Source: Streptomyces tuirus (GTDB taxonomy: Bacteria > Actinomycetota > Actinomycetes > Streptomycetales > Streptomycetaceae). From it: DNA of 64,000 bases. Below are positions 18,599-26,867 of the stretch, piece by piece; the first letter of the stretch is position 1; every line of letters begins with the position of its first letter. The notes under the pieces were generated by a model, which was not told the DNA's origin, made no database searches, and worked only from the letters and a program-made list of their open reading frames with translations. Made by a program: the position numbers and the translations under genes. Where the stretch lies: the NCBI GenBank assembly GCA_018195615.1, contig JAGTPG010000002.1:6007501-6071500 (forward strand). The letters are read 5' to 3'.

Positions 18599-19341
18599 CG
18601 GGTCACCCGTCCCGGTGAGCCGGCCAGGACGGCCAGGTCGTCCTCGCGGACCAGGTCGAAGCGGAGCGCGAGGGAGACCAGGGACTCCTTCTTGCCGTTG
18701 AGCCGCGGGCCGGTGTCGGCGCTGTCCGGGCCCGGCTTGAGCCGCAGTTTCACGGCGAGGTAGTCGATGTTCCACTGCACGGACGTGCGGGACGCGGCCG
18801 GCCAGGTGGGGCGCAGACGGTCGGCGACCTGGTCGACGGTGGGCAGCGGGGCGTGCGGTGTGCCGCGCAGGCGGGGTTCGCAGAGGGCGGCCAGGACCGC
18901 GAAGTAGCGTTTGGTGCGGTCGAGGGAGAAGGCCGGTGCGGTGGTGGCGCCGTCGAGGCCACCCGTGCCGGTGAGGTAGTCGTGGCGCGGCGCCCACACC
19001 TGCAGCGCCAGCAGGTCGCCGGCGGCGGGCAGCACGATCCGTGAGAACTCGAAGGGCACCGGCGCGTCCAGCCGGCCGGGCGCGACCTTGACGTGTTCGC
19101 CCGCGCCCTCCGGGTTCTCCACCACGTAGGTCTGTTCGCGGCTGAGGTTGCTGAGGATCCAGAAGGCGCCCTGCGCGGTGATCTCTCCGGCTCGGCGGGA
19201 GACTCCGTCGTGGGTGATGTGGAGGTCGTTGTCGGTCTCGGACCGGCCGAACGTGAGGCGTTCGCCGGGCGCGAGTCTGATCTGGGCTGGGTTTCGCTCG
19301 TCCTCCGTGGTCGGCGGAGGTACCACGATGATGCTGTACAA
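18595..19341 (-). CDS. FHA-like protein with C-terminal winged-helix-like domain (partner of kinase 4)
   Basis: 248 residues, clearly paralogous to the protein at 16116-16856 (shared LSNLS.{1,2}QTYVVENPEGAGEH, YFAVLAALCEPRLRG, NGKKESLVSLALRFDLVRED). The FHA-like core reads LTFGRSETDNDL and GVSRRAGEITAQ, retaining the Ser-Arg pair. I chose the TTG at 19341 as start: it aligns with the paralogue (LYSIIVVPP against MYSVIVVPP) and has GGGGAGAG four to five bases upstream, whereas an ATG further up adds unrelated residues. GTGA overlap with kinase 4 downstream. Likely phosphothreonine-dependent adaptor or regulator, inferred from family. Confidence 0.75.
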   Translation of the reverse strand: MYSIIVVPPPTTEDERNPAQIRLAPGERLTFGRSETDNDLHITHDGVSRRAGEITAQGAFWILSNLSREQTYVVENPEGAGEHVKVAPGRLDAPVPFEFSRIVLPAAGDLLALQVWAPRHDYLTGTGGLDGATTAPAFSLDRTKRYFAVLAALCEPRLRGTPHAPLPTVDQVADRLRPTWPAASRTSVQWNIDYLAVKLRLKPGPDSADTGPRLNGKKESLVSLALRFDLVREDDLAVLAGSPGRVTR

Positions 19342-19473
19342 GGTGCTCTCCCCGTGCCTGACAGCTACCTCCGTCAGACTAGGGCGACGCACCAGGGCCG
19401 TGCCCCCCTCGTACGGGTGAGACACGGCCCTTGGGTGTGATTGGCGTGAACTGGTCCGGTCGACCGGGTGCGT

Positions 19474-20048
19474 TCAGTACCTGGGGCGGTTGAACCAGGC
19501 CTTGCCGTTGGCATTGCCGACGAACACCGCGACCAGGATGGCCAGGATGGTGTGGACCAGGCCGATGATGACGAACGGGTAGATGCCGAGGACCGCCGTG
19601 ATGATGGCGAAGACCAGGATGGTGATCCGGGCGCCGTTGCCGCCGTTCTTGAACTTCGTCGCCAGGACGGCCGCGAAGACCAGCCAGGCCAGGCCGAACA
19701 CCACGTAGCCCCAGATCACGCCGGTCGACTGGCCGACCAGGTCCTGGAAGGCGGTGTTGTCCTGGAGGGACTCGTCGTCCTTCGCGGCGTTGAGGGCCGC
19801 GGCGGCGAAGGCGAGCAGCACCACGCCGACGACCTGGAGGCCGACGATCACCCACAGCATCACGCGGGCCGCGCTCACCGAGCCCGGCATCGTCGTCGGG
19901 GCGGGGGCCCGCCGTAGGGGGAGACCGGAGGGGCTTGCGGGTAGCCGTAGCCGGGCGCCTGTCCCTGCTGCTGCGGGTAGCCGTAGCCCGGCTGCTGCGG
20001 CTGCCCCTGGGGGGCGCCGTAGGGGTTGTTCGGGTCGCCGTAGCTCAT
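19474..20048 (-). CDS. Four-helix membrane protein with Pro/Gln/Gly/Tyr-rich N-terminus
   Basis: About 191 residues after one missing C near 19905 is restored. The N-terminus is a low-complexity cytoplasmic tail (NNPYGAPQGQPQQPGYGY and similar repeats). The remainder has four hydrophobic helices: MLWVIVGLQVVGVVLLAFAA, VIWGYVVFGLAWLVFAAVLA, ITILVFAIITAVLGIYPFVI and VHTILAILVAVFVG, and ends WFNRPRY. ATG 20048 has GGAGGAAAG seven bases upstream, a strong site. Such proteins are common in Streptomyces without known function. It stands alone between the kinase block and folD. Confidence 0.75.
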
Positions 20049-20324
20049 GGCGGACTTTCCTCCGTTGATTCCGAGTGCGGGGACGACGCGTGACATCCCT
20101 ACGGAGGAGAGTTCTTCAGATTGCGACCGTCCCCCCGTTGAACTGCCCGCGGCACTTGTCGTGTCATCGTTCTTCACCACTGACGGGCTTGTCCAGCCGC
20201 ATTCCCGATGTGTTGTGCAAGTGCAACATCACTGATCATGAGCGGATTCGGGGTGACGGGCCCCCTGGTGCCCGTATTGCGGCCGGATTGGAACCGTGGG
20301 CGGGTCATCCGCGAGGATGGGGCC

Positions 20325-21179
20325 ATGACCGCCCAGATTCTCGATGGCAAGGCCACCGCAGCCGCGATCAAGTCCGATCTGACCGCCCGCGTGGCGGCGC
20401 TGAAGGAGAAGGGCGTCACGCCCGGCCTCGGCACGATCCTGGTCGGGGACGATCCCGGCAGCCAGAAGTACGTCGCCGGCAAGCACCGCGACTGCGCGCA
20501 GGTGGGCATCGCCTCCATCCAGCGCGAGCTCCCCGCCACGGCGACGCAGGAGGAGATCGAGGCGGTCGTACGCGAGCTGAACGAGGACCCGGCCTGCACC
20601 GGTTACATCGTGCAACTGCCGCTGCCCAAGGGCATCGACGAGAACCGCATCCTCGAACTGATGGATCCGGACAAGGACGCGGACGGGCTGCACCCGATGA
20701 ACCTCGGCCGCCTGGTCCTGAACGAGCCGGCGCCGCTGCCCTGCACGCCGAACGGTGTGCTGACCCTGCTGCGCCGCTACGGCGTCGAGATCAAGGGCGC
20801 GGAGGTCGTGGTCGTCGGGCGCGGCGTGACCATCGGCCGTCCGATGCCGCTGCTGCTGACGCGGCGCAGCGAGAACGCGACCGTGACCCAGTGCCACACC
20901 GGCACGCGCGATCTGTCGGCGCACCTGAAGCGCGCGGACATCATCGTCGCCGCCGCCGGTTCCGCCCATCTGATCCGCGCGGAGGACGTCAAGCCGGGCG
21001 CGGCCGTCCTCGACGTCGGCGTCTCCCGCAGCGCCGAGGGCAGGATCGTGGGCGACGTCCACCCCGGCGTGGCCGAGGTCGCCGGCTGGATCTCCCCGAA
21101 CCCCGGCGGGGTCGGCCCGATGACCCGCGCCCAGCTGCTCGTCAACGTGGTCGAGGCGGCGGAGCGCAGTGTCGGCTGA
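20325..21179 (+). CDS. folD: Methylenetetrahydrofolate dehydrogenase / methenyl-THF cyclohydrolase
   Basis: 284 residues, the typical FolD length. It interconverts 5,10-methylene-, methenyl- and 10-formyl-THF, supplying the formyl donor for PurN and PurH nearby. Motifs: GTILVGDDPGSQKYVAGKHR with the catalytic Lys region, YIVQLPLPKGID, DKDADGLHPMNLGRL, PCTPNGVLTLL, and the NADP-binding VVVVGRGVTIGRPMPLLL. The end has the conserved GGVGPMTRAQLL. ATG 20325 follows GAGGA. The next gene starts inside its last codons (GTG 21169). Confidence 0.96.
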   Translation: MTAQILDGKATAAAIKSDLTARVAALKEKGVTPGLGTILVGDDPGSQKYVAGKHRDCAQVGIASIQRELPATATQEEIEAVVRELNEDPACTGYIVQLPLPKGIDENRILELMDPDKDADGLHPMNLGRLVLNEPAPLPCTPNGVLTLLRRYGVEIKGAEVVVVGRGVTIGRPMPLLLTRRSENATVTQCHTGTRDLSAHLKRADIIVAAAGSAHLIRAEDVKPGAAVLDVGVSRSAEGRIVGDVHPGVAEVAGWISPNPGGVGPMTRAQLLVNVVEAAERSVG

Positions 21180-21989
21180 GCGAAGCGCCACGGGCGCGGG
21201 AGCCCGCAGAGCACCGCGAATGCTGGAGCCGGGCGAGGTGCCCAGGATGTGGAGGGTGCCGGGGGCGCCGCGGACGCTGACGCTGGAGCCGGGCGGGGCA
21301 CTCCGCGCGCCGGGACCAACGCGCACGCTTCGGCCGGGCGAGGTGCCCAGGATGTTGAGGACGCCGGGGGTGCTCCGGGCGATGGGTCGACCGCGCAGGC
21401 CGACGCCGGGCAGGGCGCTGCTGCGGGCGGGGGCGCCCCGGGTTCCGAGGACGCCGAGCGGGTTGGGGGCGTGCGGGGTGTTCAGGATGACCGGGGTGCG
21501 TTGGACGGGCAGGGCGAGTCGGAGGCTCAGGAGGCGTTCGAGGATCTCACCGTGCGGGACCCCGTCAGCGCGCCCGACGCCGAGGGGCGGCCGCGGCGGG
21601 TCACCCGGCGGTTCCCGCTGTTCACCAAGGACACCGCGCGGCCCGAGGGCGGTGGCCGTGCGGCCTCCGGGGACGCTCCCGCGCCGGCCCGGCAGTGGCC
21701 CGTGCTCGCCGTGCTGGGGCTGGTCGGACTCGGACTGCTGGTGACCGCGTTCGGGCAGTTCCGGCTCGGGACGCTGATGATCGGTGTCGCACTGCTGGGC
21801 GGCGGCGTGCTGCGCTGGCTGCTGCCGGACGTCGGCATGCTCGCCGTCCGCTCCCGCTTCACGGACATCGTCACCTACGGCGTGCTGGGCCTGGTGATCG
21901 TCATGCTGGCGCTGATGGCACAGCCCAACCCCTGGGTGCAGCTCCCGTTCCTGAAGGACACACTGCACTTCACCGTCACGAACGAATGA
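21169..21989 (+). CDS. DUF3017 membrane protein with repetitive acidic N-terminus
   Basis: About 273 residues if the GTG at 21169, inside the folD stop, is used and one missing base between about 21190 and 21215 is allowed. The N-terminal 110 residues are Gly/Ala/Asp-rich, with a repeated segment (AGRGAQDVEGAGGA and AGRGAQDVEDAGGA). Residues about 175-260 form the DUF3017 domain with three helices (WPVLAVLGLVGLGLLVTAF, LMIGVALLGGGVLRWLL, VLGLVIVMLALMAQP). The first reliable in-frame GTG otherwise is 21249. DUF3017 genes next to folD are a conserved Streptomyces arrangement (recollection); function unknown. Confidence 0.75.
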
Positions 21990-21994
21990 GCTAA

Positions 21995-22033
21995 CGGCGG
22001 CCCGTCCTCTCCCCGAGAAAGGACGGACCGCCG
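21995..22033 (+). terminator. Hairpin terminator after folD-DUF3017
   Basis: A 14-bp stem with one mismatch, CGGCGGCCCGTCCT (21995-22008) with AGGACGGACCGCCG (22020-22033), six bases after the stop of the DUF3017 gene. Confidence 0.75.
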
Positions 22034-22355
22034 CCACGCCCCACCCTCGTGCACCGCGAACGGCCTGTTCAACGCCTGTCAGTACGCTGTGGCACGGAAG
22101 TGACAGTTCCGGTACGTCTGTCGTCTGATTCCGCACGATGTGGTGCGACAACGGGGTTGGCATGGACAATCGGGACGGTCCAGGGTGTATCGCGCGCGGT
22201 CACCACGCTTCTGTGCGCCCCCCGTCAGGGAACTGAGATCCTGAGTGTGCGCATCCCTGTGGGTAGCCAGAACGGGGACTCGGCCAAGGCCGCCAGCGCG
22301 CGGGGCGAACAGCGCGGGAAATATCAGCACGAACCGGGGGAAGAGGGGGGAAGCA
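22034..22355. other. Intergenic region upstream of the XRE/DUF2690 gene
   Basis: Just over 320 bases without a supportable gene. Several short open frames read through it without family-like composition. It presumably carries the promoter for the regulator at 22356. The only notable signal is the strong GGGGGAAGAGGGGGGAAG purine run just before the start codon. No clear operator or hairpin was found. Confidence 0.4.
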
Positions 22356-23684
22356 ATGCCTCGTTGGAAGGCCTTGCCGGATGAGCTCGATCCACAGATC
22401 AGGGAGTTCACCAGCCAGTTGCGCAGACTCGTGGACCGCAGCGGTCTGAGCATCGCGTCGGTTGCGGACCGCACGGGATACAGCAAGACGTCCTGGGAGC
22501 GGTATCTGAACGGCAGGCTGCTCGCGCCCAAGGGCGCGATCGTGGCCCTGGCCGAGGTCACCGGCACCAACCCGGTGCACCTGACCACCATGTGGGAGCT
22601 GGCCGAGCGCGCCTGGAGCCGCTCGGAGATGCGGCACGACATGACGATGGAGGCCATCCGGATCTCCCAGGCGCGTGCCGCGCTCGGGGAGTTCGGCGGG
22701 CAGGACTTCGGCGGCCCCTCGACCGGTTCCAAGGGCGAGGGCAGGTCGGCCTCCGCGGGCGGCGGCAAGTCGGCCCGCCGGAGCGGCAGCGCGACCGTCA
22801 CACCGGGCATCGCGGGCCCGGCCGGGGTGTCCCCGACGGTGCCGCCGCAGCCGACGGCTCCCGAGGTGCAGGACTCCACCACCGGCGGGGTGCGCGAGGA
22901 CAGCGGCCGGGGCGGCGGGACCGAGGTCAACTCGTGGGGGCTGGCGGGATACAAGGGCCCGTCGCCGTCCGGCGCACGGGGCGCGGGCCCGGGGGCCGAC
23001 AGCGGCTCCGGCTCCGGCTTCGGTACCGGTTCGGGCAGGGGTACCGGCTCGGTCTCCCCGTCCGGGACCTCCGCCGGCACGCCCGGCGGTCCCGCTTCGG
23101 CGCGGGGTTCCGGGGCGGGCTCGTACGGCACACCGCCCCAGGACGCGGTCCCGGCCCGCGCCGGTCGCGCCGGTCGCTCCGGCGGTGCCGGCGGCAAGCG
23201 GCGGACCACGACGTTCCTCGCGGGTGTCGTGGGCGTGCTCGTCGTGATCGCCGGCGCGTTCTACCTCACCGGCGGCGGTGGTGACGACGAGGCCAAGGGC
23301 GCCACCACGTCCCCGTCGCCGACCGCCACCACCGACCCGAACCTGCCGCCCGGCGTGAAGTGCAGCGGAGACAGCTGCACCGGCAAGGACGCGGAGGCCA
23401 TGGGGTGCAGCGGTGATCTGGTGACCACGGCGCAGACGGCGACCGTCGGCACCACCACGATCGAAGTCCGCTACAGCGAGACCTGCAAGGCGGCCTGGGG
23501 GCGCATCACCCAGGCGGCACAGGGCGACGAGGTCCAGATCAGCGCGGGCGAGGCGAAGCAGACCGGCAGCATCACCGCCGCCGGCGACGCGATCGCGTAC
23601 ACCCCGATGGTGGCCGTGAAGAACGCCGCCGACGCCAAGGCCTGCGCGACGCTCGCGGCCGGAGGGCAGGGCTGCACCGAGTAG
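22356..23684 (+). CDS. XRE-family membrane protein with extracellular DUF2690 domain
   Basis: 442 residues. Residues about 12-70 are an XRE-type helix-turn-helix (LRRLVDRSGLSIASVADRTG, YSKTSWERYLNGRLLAP). A long Gly/Ser/Pro/Thr linker follows. A single membrane helix (TTTFLAGVVGVLVVIAGAFYL, about residue 290) separates it from a C-terminal outside domain with four paired cysteines (KCSGDSCTGKDAEAMGCSGD, ETCKAAWGRITQA), matching DUF2690. The topology suggests an outside signal passed to a DNA-binding module; this is inference. ATG 22356 is preceded by a GGGGGG-rich site. A GTG/ATG further up adds residues with no family support. Confidence 0.85.
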   Translation: MPRWKALPDELDPQIREFTSQLRRLVDRSGLSIASVADRTGYSKTSWERYLNGRLLAPKGAIVALAEVTGTNPVHLTTMWELAERAWSRSEMRHDMTMEAIRISQARAALGEFGGQDFGGPSTGSKGEGRSASAGGGKSARRSGSATVTPGIAGPAGVSPTVPPQPTAPEVQDSTTGGVREDSGRGGGTEVNSWGLAGYKGPSPSGARGAGPGADSGSGSGFGTGSGRGTGSVSPSGTSAGTPGGPASARGSGAGSYGTPPQDAVPARAGRAGRSGGAGGKRRTTTFLAGVVGVLVVIAGAFYLTGGGGDDEAKGATTSPSPTATTDPNLPPGVKCSGDSCTGKDAEAMGCSGDLVTTAQTATVGTTTIEVRYSETCKAAWGRITQAAQGDEVQISAGEAKQTGSITAAGDAIAYTPMVAVKNAADAKACATLAAGGQGCTE

Positions 23685-24014
23685 GCGGACGGGACCCGGC
23701 CCGGCCGGGCGAGGAATTTCGAAGAGGGAGGCATGCCCGCCGGAATCGGGGGCACGCGCACGTTACCCCCACGGGAGTCCGGCATGGTCGGTATCCCCCC
23801 CAGGCGGCCGCCTTCGTCCCTCTCTCCCGGACGGGCGGCCGCCTCTTGTGTGCACGACGGGACACGTTGTGGGCCGGGCCACACCGACCCGGCCGTCCGG
23901 GATCCCGGATGCGCGATAGCCTGACCGCTGGTCGATCTCTTGACGCCAAGAGATCGATCAAACGTCCGGGGCAGGGACCCCGCCCCTACCGCCAGCTGTC
24001 ATACGGAGAACGCC
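23685..24014. promoter_or_regulatory. mdh upstream region with an 11-bp inverted repeat
   Basis: 330 bases without a gene. At 23932-23957 lies a perfect inverted repeat, TCGATCTCTTG, 4 bases (ACGC), CAAGAGATCGA, centred about 70 bases before the mdh start. The core TCTTGACGCCAAGA has the shape of a dimeric regulator site. At about 23800-23850 there is a further GC-rich imperfect hairpin (AGGCGGCCGCC...GGGCGGCCGCCT), likely the terminator of the preceding gene. Confidence 0.6.
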
Positions 24015-25004
24015 ATGACCCGCACTCCCGTGAACGTCACCGTCACCGGCGCGGCCGGCCAGATCGGTTACGCCCTGCTCTTCCGCATCGCCTCCGGTCA
24101 GCTGCTCGGCGCGGACGTGCCGGTGAAGCTGCGCCTCCTGGAGATCACGCCGGCGCTCAAGGCGGCCGAGGGCACGGCCATGGAGCTGGACGACTGCGCG
24201 TTCCCGCTCCTGCAGGGCATCGACATCACGGACGACCCGAACGTCGCCTTCGACGGCGCCAACGTCGGTCTGCTCGTCGGCGCCCGCCCGCGCACCAAGG
24301 GCATGGAGCGCGGTGACCTGCTGGAGGCCAACGGCGGCATCTTCAAGCCGCAGGGCCAGGCCATCAACGCCCACGCCGCGGACGACATCAAGGTCCTGGT
24401 CGTCGGCAACCCGGCCAACACCAACGCCCTGATCGCCCAGGCCGCCGCGCCGGACGTACCCGCCGAGCGGTTCACGGCCATGACCCGCCTGGACCACAAC
24501 CGCGCCCTGACCCAGCTGTCGAAGAAGACCGGCACCCCGGTCTCCGAGATCCGGAAGCTGACGATCTGGGGCAACCACTCCGCCACCCAGTACCCGGACA
24601 TCTTCCACGCCACGGTCGCCGGCAAGAACGCCGCCGAGGTCGTCAACGACGAGAAGTGGCTGGCCGAGGACTTCATCCCGACCGTCGCCAAGCGTGGCGC
24701 CGCCATCATCGAGGCCCGCGGTGCCTCGTCGGCCGCCTCCGCCGCCAACGCCGCCATCGACCACGTCCACACCTGGGTCAACGGCACCGACGAGGGCGAC
24801 TGGGTCTCCATGGGCATTCCGTCCGACGGTTCGTACGGCGTCCCGGAGGGCCTCATCTCCTCCTTCCCGGTCACCACCAAGGACGGCAAGTACGAGATCG
24901 TCCAGGGCCTGGAGATCAACGAGTTCTCCCGCGCCCGGATCGACGCCTCCGTCAAGGAGCTCGAGGAGGAGCGCGAGGCGGTCCGCGGCCTCGGCCTGAT
25001 CTGA
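24015..25004 (+). CDS. mdh: Malate dehydrogenase
   Basis: 329 residues, the usual length of the type found in actinobacteria and many eukaryotic cytosols. It oxidises malate to oxaloacetate with NAD. Motifs: VTVTGAAGQIGYALLFRIASG (Rossmann GxxGxxG), GARPRTKGMERGDLL (substrate-binding arginines), VVGNPANTNALIA, MTRLDHNRALTQL, and the catalytic histidine in IWGNHSATQYPD. ATG 24015 follows GGAGA. It is monocistronic: a strong operator-like repeat lies upstream and an excellent terminator downstream. Confidence 0.97.
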   Translation: MTRTPVNVTVTGAAGQIGYALLFRIASGQLLGADVPVKLRLLEITPALKAAEGTAMELDDCAFPLLQGIDITDDPNVAFDGANVGLLVGARPRTKGMERGDLLEANGGIFKPQGQAINAHAADDIKVLVVGNPANTNALIAQAAAPDVPAERFTAMTRLDHNRALTQLSKKTGTPVSEIRKLTIWGNHSATQYPDIFHATVAGKNAAEVVNDEKWLAEDFIPTVAKRGAAIIEARGASSAASAANAAIDHVHTWVNGTDEGDWVSMGIPSDGSYGVPEGLISSFPVTTKDGKYEIVQGLEINEFSRARIDASVKELEEEREAVRGLGLI

Positions 25005-25019
25005 ACCCCGCGTTCCCTC

Positions 25020-25063
25020 CCCGCAGGCTCCGCACCGGCTCCGGCCGGTGCGGAGCCTGCGGG
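25020..25063 (+). terminator. mdh terminator
   Basis: A perfect 19-bp stem, CCCGCAGGCTCCGCACCGG (25020-25038) with its complement at 25045-25063 and a 6-base loop, starting 16 bases after the mdh stop. Confidence 0.9.
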
Positions 25064-25191
25064 CTTTCCGGGCGCGAACCCTTCATCCTGTGGGTGATTT
25101 GCCCTGTTTGTCCACATGTTCAGTGATGCAGCGCACTTTCAGCCATGGATTGCGCATGCAACCGGGAGCCCCGGGCAGGCGAACTCGGTCT

Positions 25192-25217
25192 CCTGGGTCA
25201 CACATGTGTGACCCAGG
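25192..25217. promoter_or_regulatory. Perfect 26-bp palindrome upstream of the betaine operon
   Basis: The half-site CCTGGGTCACACA (25192-25204) is followed directly by its exact reverse complement TGTGTGACCCAGG (25205-25217). It ends 35 bases before the start codon of the aldehyde dehydrogenase, just where an operator would sit. As the two arms have no loop, a protein-binding site is more likely than a terminator. Confidence 0.7.
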
Positions 25218-25252
25218 GGCACTGAACAGGAACGGAAGGGCAGTTACCGATC

Positions 25253-26770
25253 ATGGCGGAAAGTACCGAACTTCAGGCGCGTAAAACCATTCACGCGGGA
25301 GGAGAATGGCGCACGGCCGTCTCCGGCGCCACGCGCGAGATCCTCGACCCGCGGACGCCCTGCCCTTCGCCGTGGTCGCGGAGGGTGACGAGAAGGACAC
25401 CGACCTGGCCATCGCCGCCGCCCGGCAGGCCTTCGACACGGGGGAGTGGCCGCACACCCCCGTCGCCGAGCGCGCCGCGCTGCTGCGCCGCGTCGCCGAT
25501 CTGCTGGTCCGCGACCGCGAGGAGCTCGGCCGGCTGGAGGCCAGGACGCGGGCAAGACCGTCGAGGAGGGCCGCGTCGACATCGACTGTGTCGCCGACGC
25601 CTTCCGCTACTTCGCCGACCTGGTCGCCGGCGAGGCCCCCGGCCGGGTCGTGGACGCCGGCTCGACCGACATCCACAGCGTCGTCGTGCACGAGCCCATC
25701 GGCGTCTGCGCGATGATCACGCCCTGGAACTACCCGCTGCTCCAGGCCTCCTGGAAGGTCGCCCCGGCCCTGGCCGCGGGCAACACCTTCGTCATCAAGC
25801 CGAGCGAGATCACGCCGATGACCACCATCGCGCTGGTCGAGCTGCTCGCCGAGGCCGGGCTGCCCGCCGGAGTCGCCAACATCGTCACCGGCCCCGGTCA
25901 CTCGGTCGGCGCACGGCTCTCCGAGCACCCCGACGTCGACCTGGTCTCCTTCACCGGCGGCCTGGTCAGCGGCACCAAGGTGGCCCAGGCCGCCGCGCCC
26001 ACCGTCAAGAAGGTCGCCCTCGAACTCGGCGGCAAGAACCCCAACGTCGTCTTCGCCGACGCCTGCGCCACCGAGGAGGGCTTCGACACCGCCGTCGACC
26101 AGGCCCTCAACGCCGGCTTCATCCACAGCGGCCAGGTCTGCTCGGCCGGCGCCCGCCTCATCATCGAGGAGTCCGTCAGGGACCGTTTCGTCGCCGAGCT
26201 GGCCCGCCGTGCCGAGAAGATCCGGCTCGGCCGCGGCACCGAGGACGGCGTCGAGTGCGGCCCCTGGTCTCCGAGCAGCAGCGCGCCAAGGTCGAGGCGT
26301 ACGTCGAGTCCGCCCTCAAGGAGGGCGCGGTGCTGCGCTCCGGCGGCAAGCGCCCCGAGCCGTCCCCGCAGCGCCCGGAGAGCGGCTACTTCTACGAGCC
26401 GACCGTCCTCGACCACTGCCACCGCGAGATGCGCGTCGTACGGGAGGAGGTCTTCGGGCCGGTCCTCACCGTCGAGACCTTCCGTACCGAGGACGAGGCC
26501 GTCGCCCTGGCCAACGACACCGAGTACGGCCTCGCGGGCGGCGTCTGGACCGCCGACCCGGGCCGCGCCCGCCGCGTGGCCGGCCGGCTGCGCCACGGCA
26601 CGATCTGGATCAACGACTTCCACCCCTATCTGCCGCAGGCGGAGTGGGGCGGTTTCGGCAAGAGCGGAGTGGGCCGCGAACTCGGCCCGGCCGGACTCGC
26701 CGAGTACCGCGAGACCAAGCACGTCTACCAGAACCTCGCGCCGAAGCCGGTGCGGTGGTTCGCGGGCTGA
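25253..26770 (+). CDS. Betaine-aldehyde dehydrogenase-like NAD-dependent aldehyde dehydrogenase
   Basis: About 506 residues, expected for the family, but split into four frame segments by missing bases near 25355, 25548 and 26262. Family motifs: AMITPWNYPLLQASWKVAPAL, AAGNTFVIKPSEITP, VSFTGGLVSGTKV, catalytic Glu in VALELGGKNPNVVFAD, catalytic Cys in NAGFIHSGQVCSAGARL, VREEVFGPVLTV and EWGGFGKSGVGRELG. With the choline-oxidase-like enzyme next door it would oxidise betaine aldehyde to glycine betaine, an osmoprotectant. The substrate is inferred from neighbours. It is the first gene of the likely operon and follows the 26-bp palindrome; ATG 25253 is the only sensible start. Confidence 0.85.
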   Translation: MAESTELQARKTIHAGGEWRTAVSGATREILDPRTPCPSPWSRRVTRRTPTWPSPPPGRPSTRGSGRTPPSPSAPRCCAASPICWSATARSSAGWRPGRGQDRRGGPRRHRLCRRRLPLLRRPGRRRGPRPGRGRRLDRHPQRRRARAHRRLRDDHALELPAAPGLLEGRPGPGRGQHLRHQAERDHADDHHRAGRAARRGRAARRSRQHRHRPRSLGRRTALRAPRRRPGLLHRRPGQRHQGGPGRRAHRQEGRPRTRRQEPQRRLRRRLRHRGGLRHRRRPGPQRRLHPQRPGLLGRRPPHHRGVRQGPFRRRAGPPCREDPARPRHRGRRRVRPLVSEQQRAKVEAYVESALKEGAVLRSGGKRPEPSPQRPESGYFYEPTVLDHCHREMRVVREEVFGPVLTVETFRTEDEAVALANDTEYGLAGGVWTADPGRARRVAGRLRHGTIWINDFHPYLPQAEWGGFGKSGVGRELGPAGLAEYRETKHVYQNLAPKPVRWFAG

Positions 26771-26867
26771 GCCCCCCGGCCCGGGCTGACCTCCCCCAGC
26801 CCGGGGCCGGCTTCCCGCACCCTCCCTTCGAGCCCGACCACTTCATCCCCACGGGAGCAAGCAAGTC

